From: Sarcocystis neurona
Taxonomy: Eukaryota; Apicomplexa; Conoidasida; Eucoccidiorida; Sarcocystidae
Assembly: GCA_000727475.1 (NCBI GenBank)
Contig: KL647325.1
Span: 361,719-425,718 of the forward strand
Reading direction: 5' to 3'
Length of the DNA stretch: 64,000 nt
A model generated the notes under the pieces. That model did no database searches and was not told the origin of the DNA. It saw only the letters and a program-made list of their open reading frames with translations. This document shows, piece by piece, positions 23,571 to 36,372 of this stretch; positions within the stretch are counted from its first letter, which is position 1, and each line of letters begins with the position of its first letter. Made by a program: the position numbers and the translations under genes.

Positions 23571-26500
23571 GTCTTCCAAGTTGTTTCTGCCTTTTTAAAA
23601 AACCAACTTTGTTGATCCTAAGAGTAATTGAGTCCGTTCTCCAGTGAATGCCTGAGTGTTTACACGCTGGATAAAAAGTCCCGTTTTGCGCGCAGCGCAG
23701 AAGGATTGCCTACGCTTCAAACAACGAAGCTAAAGAGACGTGCGTACTGTTAAGTACCCACGTCTCTGCCTCTTCGCTTCGTGGTGTGCAAGTAAATGAT
23801 TACATATACAGTGCGTGACGCTGCACTGAATGCTCAGGTATATATATATATATATGCATATACAGACATACGTAGATATGTACATACTGCCGACGCCTGC
23901 GCTGCGAACACTTTCAAATAATTGATTTTGTACAAACCAGGAGATCACCTTAAATATGTATTTCTAGATAAACGTATGATGATGACGTTTTGTTTGCATC
24001 TACCATACATAGACTTATTTTCCTACGTACTTGTCCATGTACATCACACGCCTGTGTACATATGTAGGTGAATTCAGTTCCACGTTGATACACTGCTCTT
24101 CGAGTAAAGATAACACCGCTTCACCCACAAAGCTCGACTCTGTAAACGTGAAGCATGCACACACGCGTAACGTCGTGAGTTGGCAAAGAACAGCACTGTG
24201 TCTTTCAAACAGCGCGGCGTACACCGGCACAGCCGAGACGTCTGAAGTGTACAACTACGCGCACGATTTTGCAAATGTCTTCGTAGGCATACCTGTTAAC
24301 GTATTTCGTTACAAAGCGATACGTGTGTTTCGAGTATACCGGCGTCATTGTTCAACTATTCATCAGTCCATACATATGGATGCGTCGCTCAAATCTCGGT
24401 AAATATGCAGAGAGGAATATTGACGAGTGGACGTCGCTTCATGGATATAAAGTCTTCCTGGTGCGTGTACGTGTATGCGTGTATCTAAATGGAGCTTTGT
24501 AATCCACGGCGGTACACCAAGAGATAGATGCGCTTTACCACATTTGAGCTCTACTGTAATTGCTTCCAAGCGTACGTATCCCGTGCAGCAGACTACAGAG
24601 CCTTAAAGGACCAGGTGGGCGCTGCACGCGGGAGCGAACCGGCATGTCGTCTGTCGGTATAAATAGAGAATGCTGCTGTTGTTGGCGTCGGTGCGTGCTG
24701 CAGGTTTGCTGAGGTGGAGAAGCACTTGGCACAGAGATCTGGGACCTGATAAAGGATAGACTTGTGCTGTCACTAGGACCTGGTAAAGGATAGACTTGTG
24801 CTGTCACCATACGTATCGTTCTTTCTGTTGGCATAGCTACACTTCGCCGGGAACCACATTTGCCTCTGTACAGTTCGAAGTTTCACACGTACGTATAGGT
24901 ACACATATTTACTTGCGTGTACACACACACACACATACACACATACACACGTACTTCTAGGAATGTGTACGTGTGAGATGCGTGTAACATATTATAAAGA
25001 AGCTCCTTTTGAAGGAAATGTGTGTAGCGTATGCGTACCCTGCAGTATAGCACAATTTCCAAATCTGAGTGAATCAGCAGGGCAAAGATCGTACTCTACA
25101 GAAACCGATTTCAGTCTTGCAAATGAGGTACACTTTTATTTTGTTTGAGTGAACAGGTGTCTTCAGACGGTGATATATATATATATGCATCTCTAAACGG
25201 GTTTGAATGCTTAAGCAGGGTACACATATGCTGGAGAGGTGCAATTGCGAGGCGACCCCATTACCGCAAGGTGGTCTACGTGAAAGAACCTATATATACA
25301 TCCGTGAAAAAGTGTGCACTTGTGCAGTCTCAACGCCGCGCAAAGCAACCTGTTTTTTAGTGGGGATCTTGCGTGATATTAAGCAGATGGTTGATTTTTT
25401 GTGAGTTTTCACAGATCAGATGCAGGCGTGCGCAGGGGGACACACTGCGGATAGATACACGTTAGGCGTCACACAAACCCTCTGTACCTTTCACGCGTCT
25501 GCCTCGTTCGGATTTTATGCCGCTCTTGGCGAAGTCAGGAGCAGTCGTGCTGCATACGATTCTTCGTGGCGTGATTCTTGCGGGGTGGCTGTCGACGTGT
25601 GATAGGTTCAGCATACATATATATATATATATATATGATACATATCTACTTGCATGACTTGGCAACATCTGCGAGATTATAGTTGCGTGTATATACATAT
25701 GTGTATGTATATCTACTAACGATGTGATTACTAACGCATAGCATCGTCTTCAACGATCTACACGAGCGTACTGTTCGTTACGAGAATTATCTATATGTAG
25801 TGTGTGCTGCGTAGTCAAGCTTTGGATTTATGAGATGTATCGCTGCACACTAGATCCAAAGGAACGGTCAACCATGTACCTGTCCAGATCGAAAGTACAT
25901 ATGGGTGTATCACAGTGGGTATCAGTCCGATTGCATTCCCCTGCACGTTTTACTCTTTGGATTCGTGATCCGTTAGGAGGCGGACTACGGGCGAGCGAAG
26001 TCGTCTTTCTCTGTCCTCCGGCTGACTTCATGCACAGCACACGCTGTGGTGTGCAGTCTTCCATGTGCAAGTCCCTCAAGACACATCGACATTCTTACAT
26101 ACGCGTACTATACCTACATACGAGCGTACCTGCTCCAAGCTCGCTCGCACGTGCACTCTTCGCGGGAATACATGCGACTAGCGTAGTCGTGTACGTGTGT
26201 CCGTATACCCAGGTATGACTACGTGCCTTTCTTTTCGTACTGGTGTGTCATCGTACGCGCGCACACATATCCACGTACATATATATAAATATACAGACAA
26301 ATAGCAGCCTGGGTCCGCGCACGTACCCAGCTGTATGTGCCCTTGCAACGCGTCACGTACTCTTTGTCAGGAATACGAGCAGTCATAGAGAAATAGCCGT
26401 TGCAAATTCAACAATCCTTGCTGCTGTACGTGTGTATAAACAGATATGTGTCCACGCGTTTACACGTGTACAAACATTAGCACCGTTGTCCCTACTTGCA

Positions 26501-29500
26501 TTTTTCGTTACAATGTTCACTGTTACTGTTGACGTCCCATGATGTCTTCAGATAGTGCAGTTGAACTCACCACATAAAAGTACACGTAAGTGCCTCGCCG
26601 CGCACACAGGTAACGGTGTCTGGTACATAGTGAGATAGGTGCATTTATGTGTGTATATGCATATATACGTATTACATGTGTACAAGTATGGAGCTGAGGA
26701 TGTGCACACGTTGTTGCGGACGCTTATTAATACGTAAGACCACTTCTTTTCAACGACTAGCCGCAAGACAGCCGCTCTTCATGCAGAAGTAACCCTGTTG
26801 CACATCGCTTCGCTTGTGTAACAAGTTGTACGGCTCGCAATCCTGGGGGGCGGAAGTGCCGTGGAAAACACAGTACATGCTAGACAAGCGTACTTACATA
26901 TGGGGAAAAAGAAGTCAACGTTCACGTGGTACGTGTATGTATCTTTAGAGAAGAAAAAGATAAATGGCATCGACAGTGTCAAATGGCTATGATATCGCAC
27001 TTCCGGCTGCAGATGCGAATGCTCCTGTCGTGTAGCGTTATGCAGGTGAGTATATGAAAGGGCAGTACGACCAGACACGCAGCTACTGAGTTTGTAGTTT
27101 GTGCAACAATGTCAAATGTGTCCACAGCCCCTGAGGTTCGCATGTATCAGACAAGCTCAGCTGTCGCCTCTCATGTGGGGGATGTGTGCATTCACGTGAA
27201 TGTATACGGAGGCACACACCTGCGAATATTCATACAACATGTATATATATACGAGCTTCACATATCTGGAATTCCTAAACGTGTAGCAATACGTATTCGC
27301 GTGCATCCGTCTGTGCGTGTGGGCGATGTTTACACAGCCGTACACGACACAAGGGGGTTCTACGAATGAAATCTAAGTAATTACGTCTATATCCCCATGA
27401 AAGCGTGGACGACTACGTGGATTTGCACACAGCACCGCGTGTATTAGGTATCCACACGGATATACGCATATTAAGGAATAGGACAAGGTAGCACGAATCC
27501 CTGTGCAGCAGGTGGGTACTATTCTATAAAAATGTACAGGTACACAGATGTGTGTATAGGTACTTCGTACGTGCAGGCGTGTGGCGATCCACACGTAAGT
27601 ACACTCTGGGTAGTCACGCCCTTCTAAAGGAGGCCTGCTTCGGCATTTCTGGAAATATCAAAAGTGCCACGTAAATGCGAGAATCTGTACCTATGGGTAA
27701 GCAAATCCACATCTGTGTCCACACCCTCCAGAGCTACCCTTCACTCGCCAAAATAAGCGTTGAAGAACGTTAATCTAAAAATTGTATCTGTGTATATGTT
27801 AAAACATTGCACGTATGTGTGCGCACTTACACAGTTATACATTAATATATTCACAGACGTTCGGACAAACATATACCTGTATATATACGTGCACTTATCT
27901 CTGTAAATATCTACTCCTACATACTTGTATTAATGAATACGCATGCGTGCGCAGGCGCACATATATGTACATGTATATATACCTGGACGTGTACATATAC
28001 ATATACGTATACATACACATAGGGATAGACAGATAGATAAGCTTCACAGAAGAGTTCAGTTCTCGTGAAGACCTGTAGGGGCGTCCGTAAAAAAACAGCC
28101 CAAGGGTGTCTTAGTAAATCACAAAGAAGACCCAGTGTATCATTCCGTGCCCTTCGTCTCGTTCGGGAGATAAAACTTAACAGCAGTTCCTCTAAATCAC
28201 TTCTTGAACACACTTGAACTGACACGCCTCAGGCGAGTAGCTGCCAAGAACAGTGTGCTCGTTACATTCAAAGCTAGCTTCTGAAATTAGTTCTCCTCTT
28301 CTATACCAAGCATCCATACATGTAAACATATATATAAATTGATGTACACATATGTGTATAGCTCCGCCAATAAATAAGCTGCAGATACCTAAAATACGTA
28401 CGCGGACTGATGTAACCGTCGGAAGCAAGACTGCTGGATCGGTGCACACGTGTCCCTGCCTCTTCGCGTATAGGCGTTCCACTACGGTAGCACGAACTAG
28501 GGTGGGATGTACATGTACCAGATGCAGAGACAGAGAGGCTAGACAAAACTACACACACGGGCATATAAATACGCATGTGACCAGTATCCCTTGACAACCA
28601 GCTGGAATTCTGTATCTACGTCAAGAGGGCGACCCTTGAGCCCTCTGTACGTATTTCGCTATCAGCATATTCCACGTAAGTGATTCAAACTGGACGTGTA
28701 CGTAGACTCGGCAAGACGAGAGAGACCCACACCCAAAAGAACGAACAGACAGGCACGATTGACTTGAACGCAGACGCACACCTATGTCTGTGTCGGTGCA
28801 TTCGTATTCGTTGTTGATGAATATGCGTCGCTCCCTCTGTATGTGTCCATATAGATATATGTGTGCCTGCAGAATCTACCGCTCATCTATATAAAGTAAG
28901 TATACAGCAGCATGAAGACAGTGACGCGGCAAATTAGGATACGAGCGAAGGGCGTTTACCTCCTTTTGCCACGACCGCTTCGAGTTCGCCAAGACGGATA
29001 TACACCAAGTAGACTTTGTAGACACGTACGCGCGCGCGCATGTGTATGTATATATGTATGTACGCGGGGTGAATCAAAAGGTGAAAAAGACAGAGTGAAA
29101 TGCACACAAGTGTACGAAAATTCAGTGAAAGGGAAACTTTATCCAGACCGCCGCACAAACACACGTACAAATTCAGTAGAATTCATGGAGACACACGCTC
29201 ACGTGCACATAGAGATATAAATTTGCTGACAAAGTGTATAGATACATACGATGTAGGCACGTGCATTAGTATAGGCATCTTGGAACAAACTGTCCCGTCA
29301 CACGGCCACGAAATAGCTACGACGCATCGCGTTCCCCTTTATCCGTGCGTTTACAATCTTGTTATGGTATGCAGAGCAATACAGGTGTCACGTCCACCTG
29401 TATTAATGCACTTCTTTCAAAGTGCGTAAATCTCCATGTATACAGGTCAACACCTGCGGAAAGAGACACAGACTACAATTTACACATTATGTTTGTATAT

Positions 29501-30572
29501 ACACATACTTCCGTGTACGCACATACCATATGTATACATACATGTGTAGATATGTACAGACCTCAGTACAGTTACGTATGTACGTGAATGTGTGAAAACC
29601 ACTATGTACCTATATATTTGCACATATATTTACAAGCTTGTACAGACCTGCACACATGGACAAATATTGTTTCCATATTCGAAAAGACAGCTAAGTAGAC
29701 ACGCATACCCAGATAGGGTGAGAAAAATAGAAAACGAGGCACAAAGCTTCTTTTCCTACCAGCGTTGAGATGCTCGTTAAGAACCAGTGTCATATACAGC
29801 ACTGTAGATTAGCAACTGCAGGCTGGAAGTGGGGAAAACAAAGCACAGCCAATGTAAACGCCGCAGACGTCTACAGAGTCTCCCAGTGTAGGTGTCCTTA
29901 CGCCTACACGTACACGTGAACACACGTTACGCAGTAGAACATTCACAGGTGTGCGCAGTGTACATGGTAAACGTACACACGTCCTATGTGGTCGCCTCTG
30001 TAGACACGTTTCTACAAATACACACTTGTTTTTTCATCTGTGAACCACATATCCCGTCACAAAGACGGTAACTCTCAATAACATATATATATATATACAT
30101 ACATACATAGACAAATCCTTTACACGCCTACACATACACACTCCTCGCCGCGCATTCAAATACGTATACGTATATGTATTTACACGGTTCTGCCACGTGC
30201 TTGCATGTGGTATGCATAAACACCCCCACGTTTGCGTTCAGGCGGCCCTGTGTCCCCAGCTTTGTCATAGGTATGTACGTACTCATATACATTAGATCTT
30301 CACACAAGACGCTTTATGTATACGTATAGATGGAAGGATACACAAGAAGATATGTTCATTAACACACATGTGTTCACGTATATTTGCGTATACGAATCAA
30401 TTTGGTTGAAGCGTGTGCAATGAAACGCTTGTGCAAGAGTACGCCACTTTTTATGAGGTGTCTGGGTCCGCGGGTAGCGCTGAGCGCAGGGGAACAACCG
30501 GCACGTCTGAGATACAGGGCACCTCGGAGACACGAAAGGCTTTCGCGGAAAGTGAAGTCTGCACTACTTTAC
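23571..30572. other. Long intergenic stretch without a supported gene
   Basis: Microsatellite-rich DNA with islands of ordinary composition at 24030-24420, 25800-26220, 28050-28300 and 29690-29810. A minus-strand frame near 28200-28075 (DLEELLLSFISRTRRRARND) looks helix-like but lacks a good acceptor. A final exon of the preceding gene could start near 23700 after GCGCGCAG, but that would replace a conserved Trp by Cys, so it is not proposed. Confidence 0.4.
24742..24809. repeat. Tandem duplication of a 34-bp unit
   Basis: Two adjacent copies (24742-24775 and 24776-24809) of a unit containing AAAGGATAGACTTGTGCTGT differ at only two positions, so the duplication is recent. It lies outside any supported exon. 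Confidence 0.9.
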
Positions 30573-30687
30573 CTCCCGCCTTTTCCAGAACTTCAAGAAA
30601 TACCTCTCCATCTACTACGGACGCAATCGCGTTCACCACCGCAACAACTCCGTCCACCTGCACGCGGCACAGCGCACTTGAAGCCCC
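30573..30687 (-). CDS. Candidate internal exon, possibly the N-terminus of a RAD9-like checkpoint clamp subunit
   Basis: Minus-strand exon with acceptor CTTTTGCAG|GGG and donor GGGAG|GTAAAG, 38 codons plus one base. It reads CRVQVDGVVAVVNAIASVV then DGEVFLEVLEKAG. The pattern of a strand, an amphipathic helix and a strand ending in FLEVLE resembles the first PCNA-like segment of RAD9 (strand, AVHSLSRIG-type helix, LYLEPLE-type strand). A phase-compatible continuation at 29801 (LYMTLVLNEHLNAG) is possible but weak. The similarity is short and judged by eye, so the family name is tentative. The plus strand is also open here. Confidence 0.25.
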
Positions 30688-32419
30688 CTGCAAAAGCCTT
30701 TCTGTTTCTTTTGTAATGAATACCAGTCCGTGTACACGCCGGGACTCAGAGCCCCACCTCGCACGTGGACAAACACTTAGCAACGGTCTGGATGACTCTG
30801 TGCTCGCACACACGTAGCTGGACAACACGCACGAGTAGACAGTGAGGAAAAAACACTAGACACAATCTGGATACACACACAGGTGCACACTCGTATGGAA
30901 TAATCTCTGAAATTATACGTAGGGAAAACTAGGTCTCTGTAGGCACACACATAAATGCACGACCGGAAATATCTTTGCACGAGCACGTTCCGAAGTTTGT
31001 GTGATGTACGTGAGCGTACAAACACGTGTCTAGGGTGTACGGGATGGACTCAAGTGTCCCGGGGGGTCCTTACAAACGACGGACTGATTAGATTGACATC
31101 TGTGCTGCGCTGCTCTAGCGCGTCGATGTTGTTTTGAAACGACAGCTCCACGTAAAAAGCAACAATTCAAACGACATAAACGCGTGAACCTTTCAGCGGG
31201 GACAGGTAGATGGAGCGGATATATGTATATATATACACATATACGTATATACTCGTACAGACGTACAGGTACAAAGACTGAATAAATACGCATATAAATA
31301 CCCGTATAAACTGGTACGGGTTGACACCTTTCACAAAGGCCTCCTCCTCGACTATGGTATACCTGTGAAGACCTTACACAGAGAAGCGTAGGCTACGTCG
31401 AGTAGTCACGGCAGGTGCGTACGGGCGGCAGAGCTATTATGCTGGATATTCTCCACAATACGCTTTGTAGCGATTGTGTGCTTATTCTCTCTGGACGTAA
31501 AGGGAGCACATACAAACCTGCACCCAGGAACAAGCTACTGCGTAGCCCGCGGTGAGTAAGCAGTACCGTATACAAGCATACATATGTATATATACAGTCA
31601 AATACATGTATGCATACACGTACGTATGTGTATATATATATATATATGTATACAAATACAAACGTGTACCGTGAGTGCACTCTACACTTGAATATCAGAG
31701 TGCATCCGCAGTTGTTTGGCACTTCTTCGCTCGATGAGCTAACCTCCACAAAACACAGTATATACACGGGGACCTCTGATTTTGCATGGTGAAGGTGTAA
31801 TACTGTGTGAACGCTGTTTCTTTCTCCGCGCGGGAGGACTGCGAGTACAAGCAGCACACGCACAGTACGCCTGAGCATCGTCAGACGTTGGCGTACCAGC
31901 GTACGTATGCACGTACAGATATATACATGGAGCGCTTGTAGTGTACCTATCAGCAAACGGCTGACGGTCACTACTACTACACAACTGGGTAATTTACAGT
32001 AGTAGCCAGCACTAGCCAATGGGCCGCTCTGCGGATGCACTTTGTCGTGCAGCAGACACGTGCAGCCGTAAAAGTAATGCTCCTTCTACTCCTGCGTACT
32101 GAGTGGCTGCTCTTCTAGAGTTATATGCCTGTACGTGTGGAATGGCTACAAAATTTCACACTAGAAGATAAACGTAAGAGTAGCCTACATGCCTCCACGG
32201 ATCCTCCTTGGTGCTTTTACCATCGAAGATGACCGCGCAAACGCAGACGTCTACAGACAGTCGGGGACTCGCGTACAGATTGCACGTGAAGTGCGATCCG
32301 GAGCAGAGGGGGCAAACAACACGTCGCCTGGGAGGGCACCGTACACGCTTGTGTGACTACGCCCTCTATGGTGAGGTCGAGTGAACGCAGAAACGTCTTC
32401 TGGCGCACAGACAGCTCTT
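30688..32419. other. No supported gene
   Basis: Mixed composition with TA/CA runs at 31220-31260 and 31560-31660. A 215-codon minus-strand frame (32040-31393) passes through the microsatellites and has no family features. This is the 3' flank of the minus-strand OB-fold gene. Confidence 0.45.
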
Positions 32420-33341
32420 TCATCGAGTAGCCGAGGCGTCAGGTGTAACGATGGACTCACATTCCACTTCTACTAAGTCCTCTACTGTTAATGCAGGACC
32501 TAGGCTCTCACGCTCTTTCAGAGAGGCGCAGACTCGCATGTTGTTCTCGCTCGTGTATGTATACCCAGTCAACGCCAAGAGGTAAGTAGTGTGGTAAATT
32601 CGTTCTTTCTCCTCCCGCCCAACTGGGCGCGTTATCCGACAAAGGATTGAATTGTGGTCGACAGGCAACTTCTCTGATTTCGCTTCCCCACGCAACGCTA
32701 CTGTCAGGTTGCTTTATTCAGTGTATGTTTGTGATTCCACTTATTCGGAATGAAGACGGTAGTGCAACTAGCGTCTCCACTCTACTTGTCCTGTGTGTAC
32801 TTACTTTGCATGCTGCGCAGTACTTTTGGTCGTAAATCACTAGTTTCACGCTGCCGGTCTGATCGGCTACGAGGAATTCATAGATAGTCAACAGGCCGTC
32901 GTCCTCATCTTCGCCCTTCGCACCGCGCAGAGGCAAACCACTGTTTCCGATGTTCAGAACCGTACCGGAACTACCAGTTGAATATGTGCAAAGCGACGGA
33001 GAAGAGAGCGAGGGCTGGTCAGTAGAAGGGGAGAAAGAGAAGGGAAATGGATTAGCGGAGACGGCGGAAAAAGGATGCAGCGGTCGGGTGCTTGCTATAA
33101 GTAGGCGCAGAACGCGGACTAGACAGTTCACATTGTGTTGGCCAGGCTGCACCACTGCAACAGGAATAAAGAATGACGGCAATGAGAAAATTCCCTCAGA
33201 AGAATTCGAAGTACTTTCTATGTCAAGTTTCGTGTGCGGATGTTTCCGTTGCGCAGACCTCCTTGGTGGGTCCTCCATGTCAGGTTTGACACGATCGTCT
33301 ACATCCGAAGTTTTCTTTGACAACCCTTCCATTGCTGTCAT
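32420..33341 (-). CDS. OB-fold nucleic-acid-binding protein (SOSS-B / plant At4g28440-like), two exons
   Basis: Exons 33341-32805 and 32608-32420 join in phase 0 (TGCAAA|GTAAGT, GGAG|AAAG) to give 241 residues. The OB domain starts FFIPVAVVQPGQHNVNCLV, continues YEFLVADQTGSVKLVIYD, and after the intron has LLALTGYTYTSENNMRVCAS and GPALTVEDLVEVE before the stop. The 'LVADQTGSVKL' strand pair is the hallmark LVGDETG-type segment of this family, and MRVCAS fits the MRLAV strand. These proteins bind single-stranded DNA or RNA through the OB barrel. About 75 Ser/Pro/Gly-rich residues interrupt the barrel between its first and second strands. About 70 charged residues precede the domain. Met codons at 33341 and 33332 are both possible starts. 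The second acceptor lacks a clear pyrimidine tract, so that border is uncertain by a few codons. Confidence 0.6.
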
Positions 33342-33439
33342 CCCAGTTCCCCCTTTACCTGCGACTCCCTCCACTTCGGCACCACCCCGCACACGACAGC
33401 TCACACGCTGTGACGTTCGGGCCCTTACACACTTGCCAG

Positions 33440-33835
33440 AACGTCACGAAAAATACGTGCGTTTTTCAAGACTCTATCCAGCGTCTTTTTTTGGAGACTT
33501 ATGCACACTATGGTACAAACACATCTGGAAGGCACTGCGTCCTTTCCTTCCCTGGGGAGCGGGGACTTTTTCGCCACAAGACGCGCACAGGCGAGACGAA
33601 TACGGTGCCGTTTCTGGGAGCAATATTCGGTGCTGCGGTGGGAATCGAATGTGTGTGTGCGTCTGCTTCGGCCTTGCCGGGTAGTTCACTGGAAGACGGT
33701 GCCAGATGGGTGAAATTGCGGGATGGAGGTTTTGAGCTTTCCGATGTTTGTATTTCCAAGCTTTTAAGCAAGGAGAGGGACCCTGACATACGCAGAAAAT
33801 TCAGTGATGTTTCAGAAGTCAGAGGAGACGATTAG
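33440..33835 (+). CDS. Candidate terminal exon, family unknown
   Basis: An acceptor CTTGCCAG|AAC is followed by 131 open codons to TAG. The frame contains RLFLETYAHYGTNTSG, a small hydrophobic segment VPFLGAIFGAAVGIECV, and a charged end (LLSKERDPDIRRKFSDVSE). Against it, no upstream exon was found, and the minus strand is also open here with an ATG at 33789 (MSGSLSLLKSLE), which could instead be a 5' exon of the OB-fold gene. Confidence 0.28.
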   Translation, partial: NVTKNTCVFQDSIQRLFLETYAHYGTNTSGRHCVLSFPGERGLFRHKTRTGETNTVPFLGAIFGAAVGIECVCASASALPGSSLEDGARWVKLRDGGFELSDVCISKLLSKERDPDIRRKFSDVSEVRGDD

Positions 33836-35806
33836 GTTGAACAGGCGCACAGGTTAAAAATTCGACGAAAAAGGTAAGCAAAGCTTAATATCTTGTGAGG
33901 GGGCATGCTTTTCGTGACGTGGTATGTGTATCCAGAAGGTAGTTACGTGTTAGTGACGACCGTACACGTCTCAAATGTGGTCGCTGTAGCAATCAGCAGA
34001 CAAGCGGATGTCCCCGTGTGCGAACGCCGTCCACACACTTCCACGGAAACGCTGTCCGGCGTAGAAACTGAAGCAACAACCTGTTCCCACCATAGATTTG
34101 CAAGTAGAGTCACAGTTCATTTTATTGAGACACAGAACCCGGGAGCCGCTAGAGCATTCCGTGGCGACGAAAAATAAGACTTGTCACCATATTTCTATTA
34201 AACGTAGACGTGGACCTCGGTCCCGAGTGTTCCCGTATCTCTGACGTAAGCGAGTTACGACAGCCTCCAGAGGAGAACAGTAAGACGAGCGGAAACGAGA
34301 GCACATATATATATGAAGATGTCCAGGGTAGTATATCCTCTCGAGTTTCCGCCCATGCTGGTACGCGGTTATCCAGGCGTGCTGAGCACCCAAAGTAAGC
34401 CGATGCGCGTCGCTGGATGAGCGGCGAACTCTGTTGTCGCACTGGTTAGTTGTACCACCACCGGACGGAGTCGGTGGCAGACCCTCTCTGCAATTTGTTA
34501 ACGGCGTGCAACAAGTGGTAGCAAGACACCTCGTATCCGATTAACTCACAGTTTGTAACCCATTAATAAACAGGATGCGGGTCAGTGCAGTGGCGATGAT
34601 GAAACTTGTGAGAAGACAAATACGTTCTGAATGCGTACTGTCACCGTACATCGACCAGCGCGTTCCGCGGTCGCGGTGTCTAACAAGCTATCACACTGAA
34701 TACGAGTAGACGGGCGGGGCACTGCGCCGCACGGTGTACACGCTGTTTTCCAAAATAACCCCTGGAGCATTATCCTGGCAAGCCGCTAATGAAATGTGTC
34801 CTTGCGACCAAAACCAATAATATATTGATCGAACGGCAATGGGTTGAGGAACTGGGCCCTTTGGGAGTCGCCCCCCTCACAATGGTGGGAATCACTGCAA
34901 CGAGTAACGTGCGAGAGATTAACAGCCAAAAAGCAGCTTTTTGGCACAGGGACAGCTGAGTGAATGGGAGAGCGTTGGGGCCGTTCAGAAAAAACCTCGC
35001 TGAAAAGGTACTGAACCGTTTTTTTGGGAACTCAAGTCCGCTGAACTGCACGTATGTGGCGTGGACTCCGGTGATAGCAACTGAACGCACACGTTACGTA
35101 TCATGTATTACTATGAAGACCATGAAAACCCCTGGTATTCTGATGGTGAAGAGAAAAGGAACGAACTGCTTCCGGCGGCCGTGGCACAAGGAGCGTTTCC
35201 TCCACGCAGTTAGGTGTAATACTCTCCGATTCTGCATACAGGAAATCGGTATGTATATTCTCTGGTATCGGTTCACAAAAGGTCTGGACTTATCCCGTGC
35301 TGCCCTAGTCCCTGAAAATAATCTCAACCGTCCCGACTAGCTTCGTCGTCGGGCCGCTGCTTGTTTAAATTTGGGCACCCTCTCAAAGACCGCATACGCC
35401 ACATCACCGTGGTTATTGTTGATGTTCGGTGAAGTTTTCTTACCTGCGAGTATCACTGTGCCTTTTCAAATGCTGTTGAACCTGCAGGTGAATTACAGGC
35501 TTCCAAAAATTTTGTGCCATGTATATCGGTGCTGCATAGGTGGTAGGAGGTGAACATTGTTGTTCAGTCCAACAGTGGGAGGTAGACACTCCTGCTGAAC
35601 TTGTAGTAGCATGTGAAATTTTCTTCTGGAGCCAGCGTAGGCGAGCTGGTCCCTTGATAGGGGTTCGGTCACAGCCCCCGTAACATAAGCGTGCGTGAGA
35701 CCGTGTTCGAGCTCTCTCAGAAAAAATGCCTCAGCACGGATTTCGACGGTCACTCTTTAATCACAGTGCCAGGATCGTTCAAGGTTTTGCAGGGTTGCCT
35801 GGTGGA

Positions 35807-35927
35807 GGGTGATAAGAAAAATCAGTTGGAGGGGTTGTAGCACTGTAATTCTTTGGACCCTTGGCCTACTAGGGGATGATCAGAAAAATCTGTTGCAGAG
35901 GTTGTAGCAGGCGTTGTAGCAACGTAA
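35807..35927. repeat. Imperfect direct repeat pair
   Basis: 35807-35848 and 35874-35927 share a GATnAGAAAAATCnGTTG core followed by GGTTGTAGCA. The second copy carries an extra internal repeat of CGTTGTAGCA. Non-coding as far as I can see. Confidence 0.55.
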
Positions 35928-36372
35928 GTGTAAACTGGATACCACGGATTGACAGCGCGAATGTGTAGCTGCTCTTTTTATGTATAGTAAAAGTGTTAGT
36001 TGCATTAGCCGAAGGAGGGCGCCTAGAGATGCTGTAAGAATTCTTTTCATAAATCAGGAAGACTTTGCAAAAGCTACGACGCCGATCACCATCACCTACA
36101 GAAAGTAGCAACGGTATGACAAGACAGTCATACAACCGTTACTACGACACGTTGTACAGCTGTTGAGGTGTTCCTTGGAATGTGAAGAAGGGTGGAGAGC
36201 ATTCATGAGTCATGAATTTTGTACATCCTTGTCTCCACGTCTAGTCGAGCGTCACGTAGCTGTCCGTACACTCCATACTTGTTCACTTCTCCCCCAAAAT
36301 ATCGTGCAGACGACGACAGAGAATTCGAGATTCTTACGCTCTCCGGACAACTTCATACATGTTCCCCCAACT

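Larger units (their letters stand above)
33342..36372. other. Region between the OB-fold gene and the carrier gene, no confident gene
   Basis: Ordinary composition with few microsatellites. Both strands have open frames at 33440-33835. Plus-strand frames at 34960-35340 and 35371-35485 (PWLLLMFGEVFLPASITV) and a minus-strand frame at 35753-35590 (RAEAFFLRELEHGLTHAYV) look partly protein-like, but none has paired splice sites or a family match. Promoters of the two divergent flanking genes should lie here. Confidence 0.35.

Noticed and set aside
32950..33684. 244-codon plus-strand open frame
   Set aside because: Its first half lies antisense to the OB-fold domain, which has a recognisable family pattern on the minus strand; the plus frame has none.
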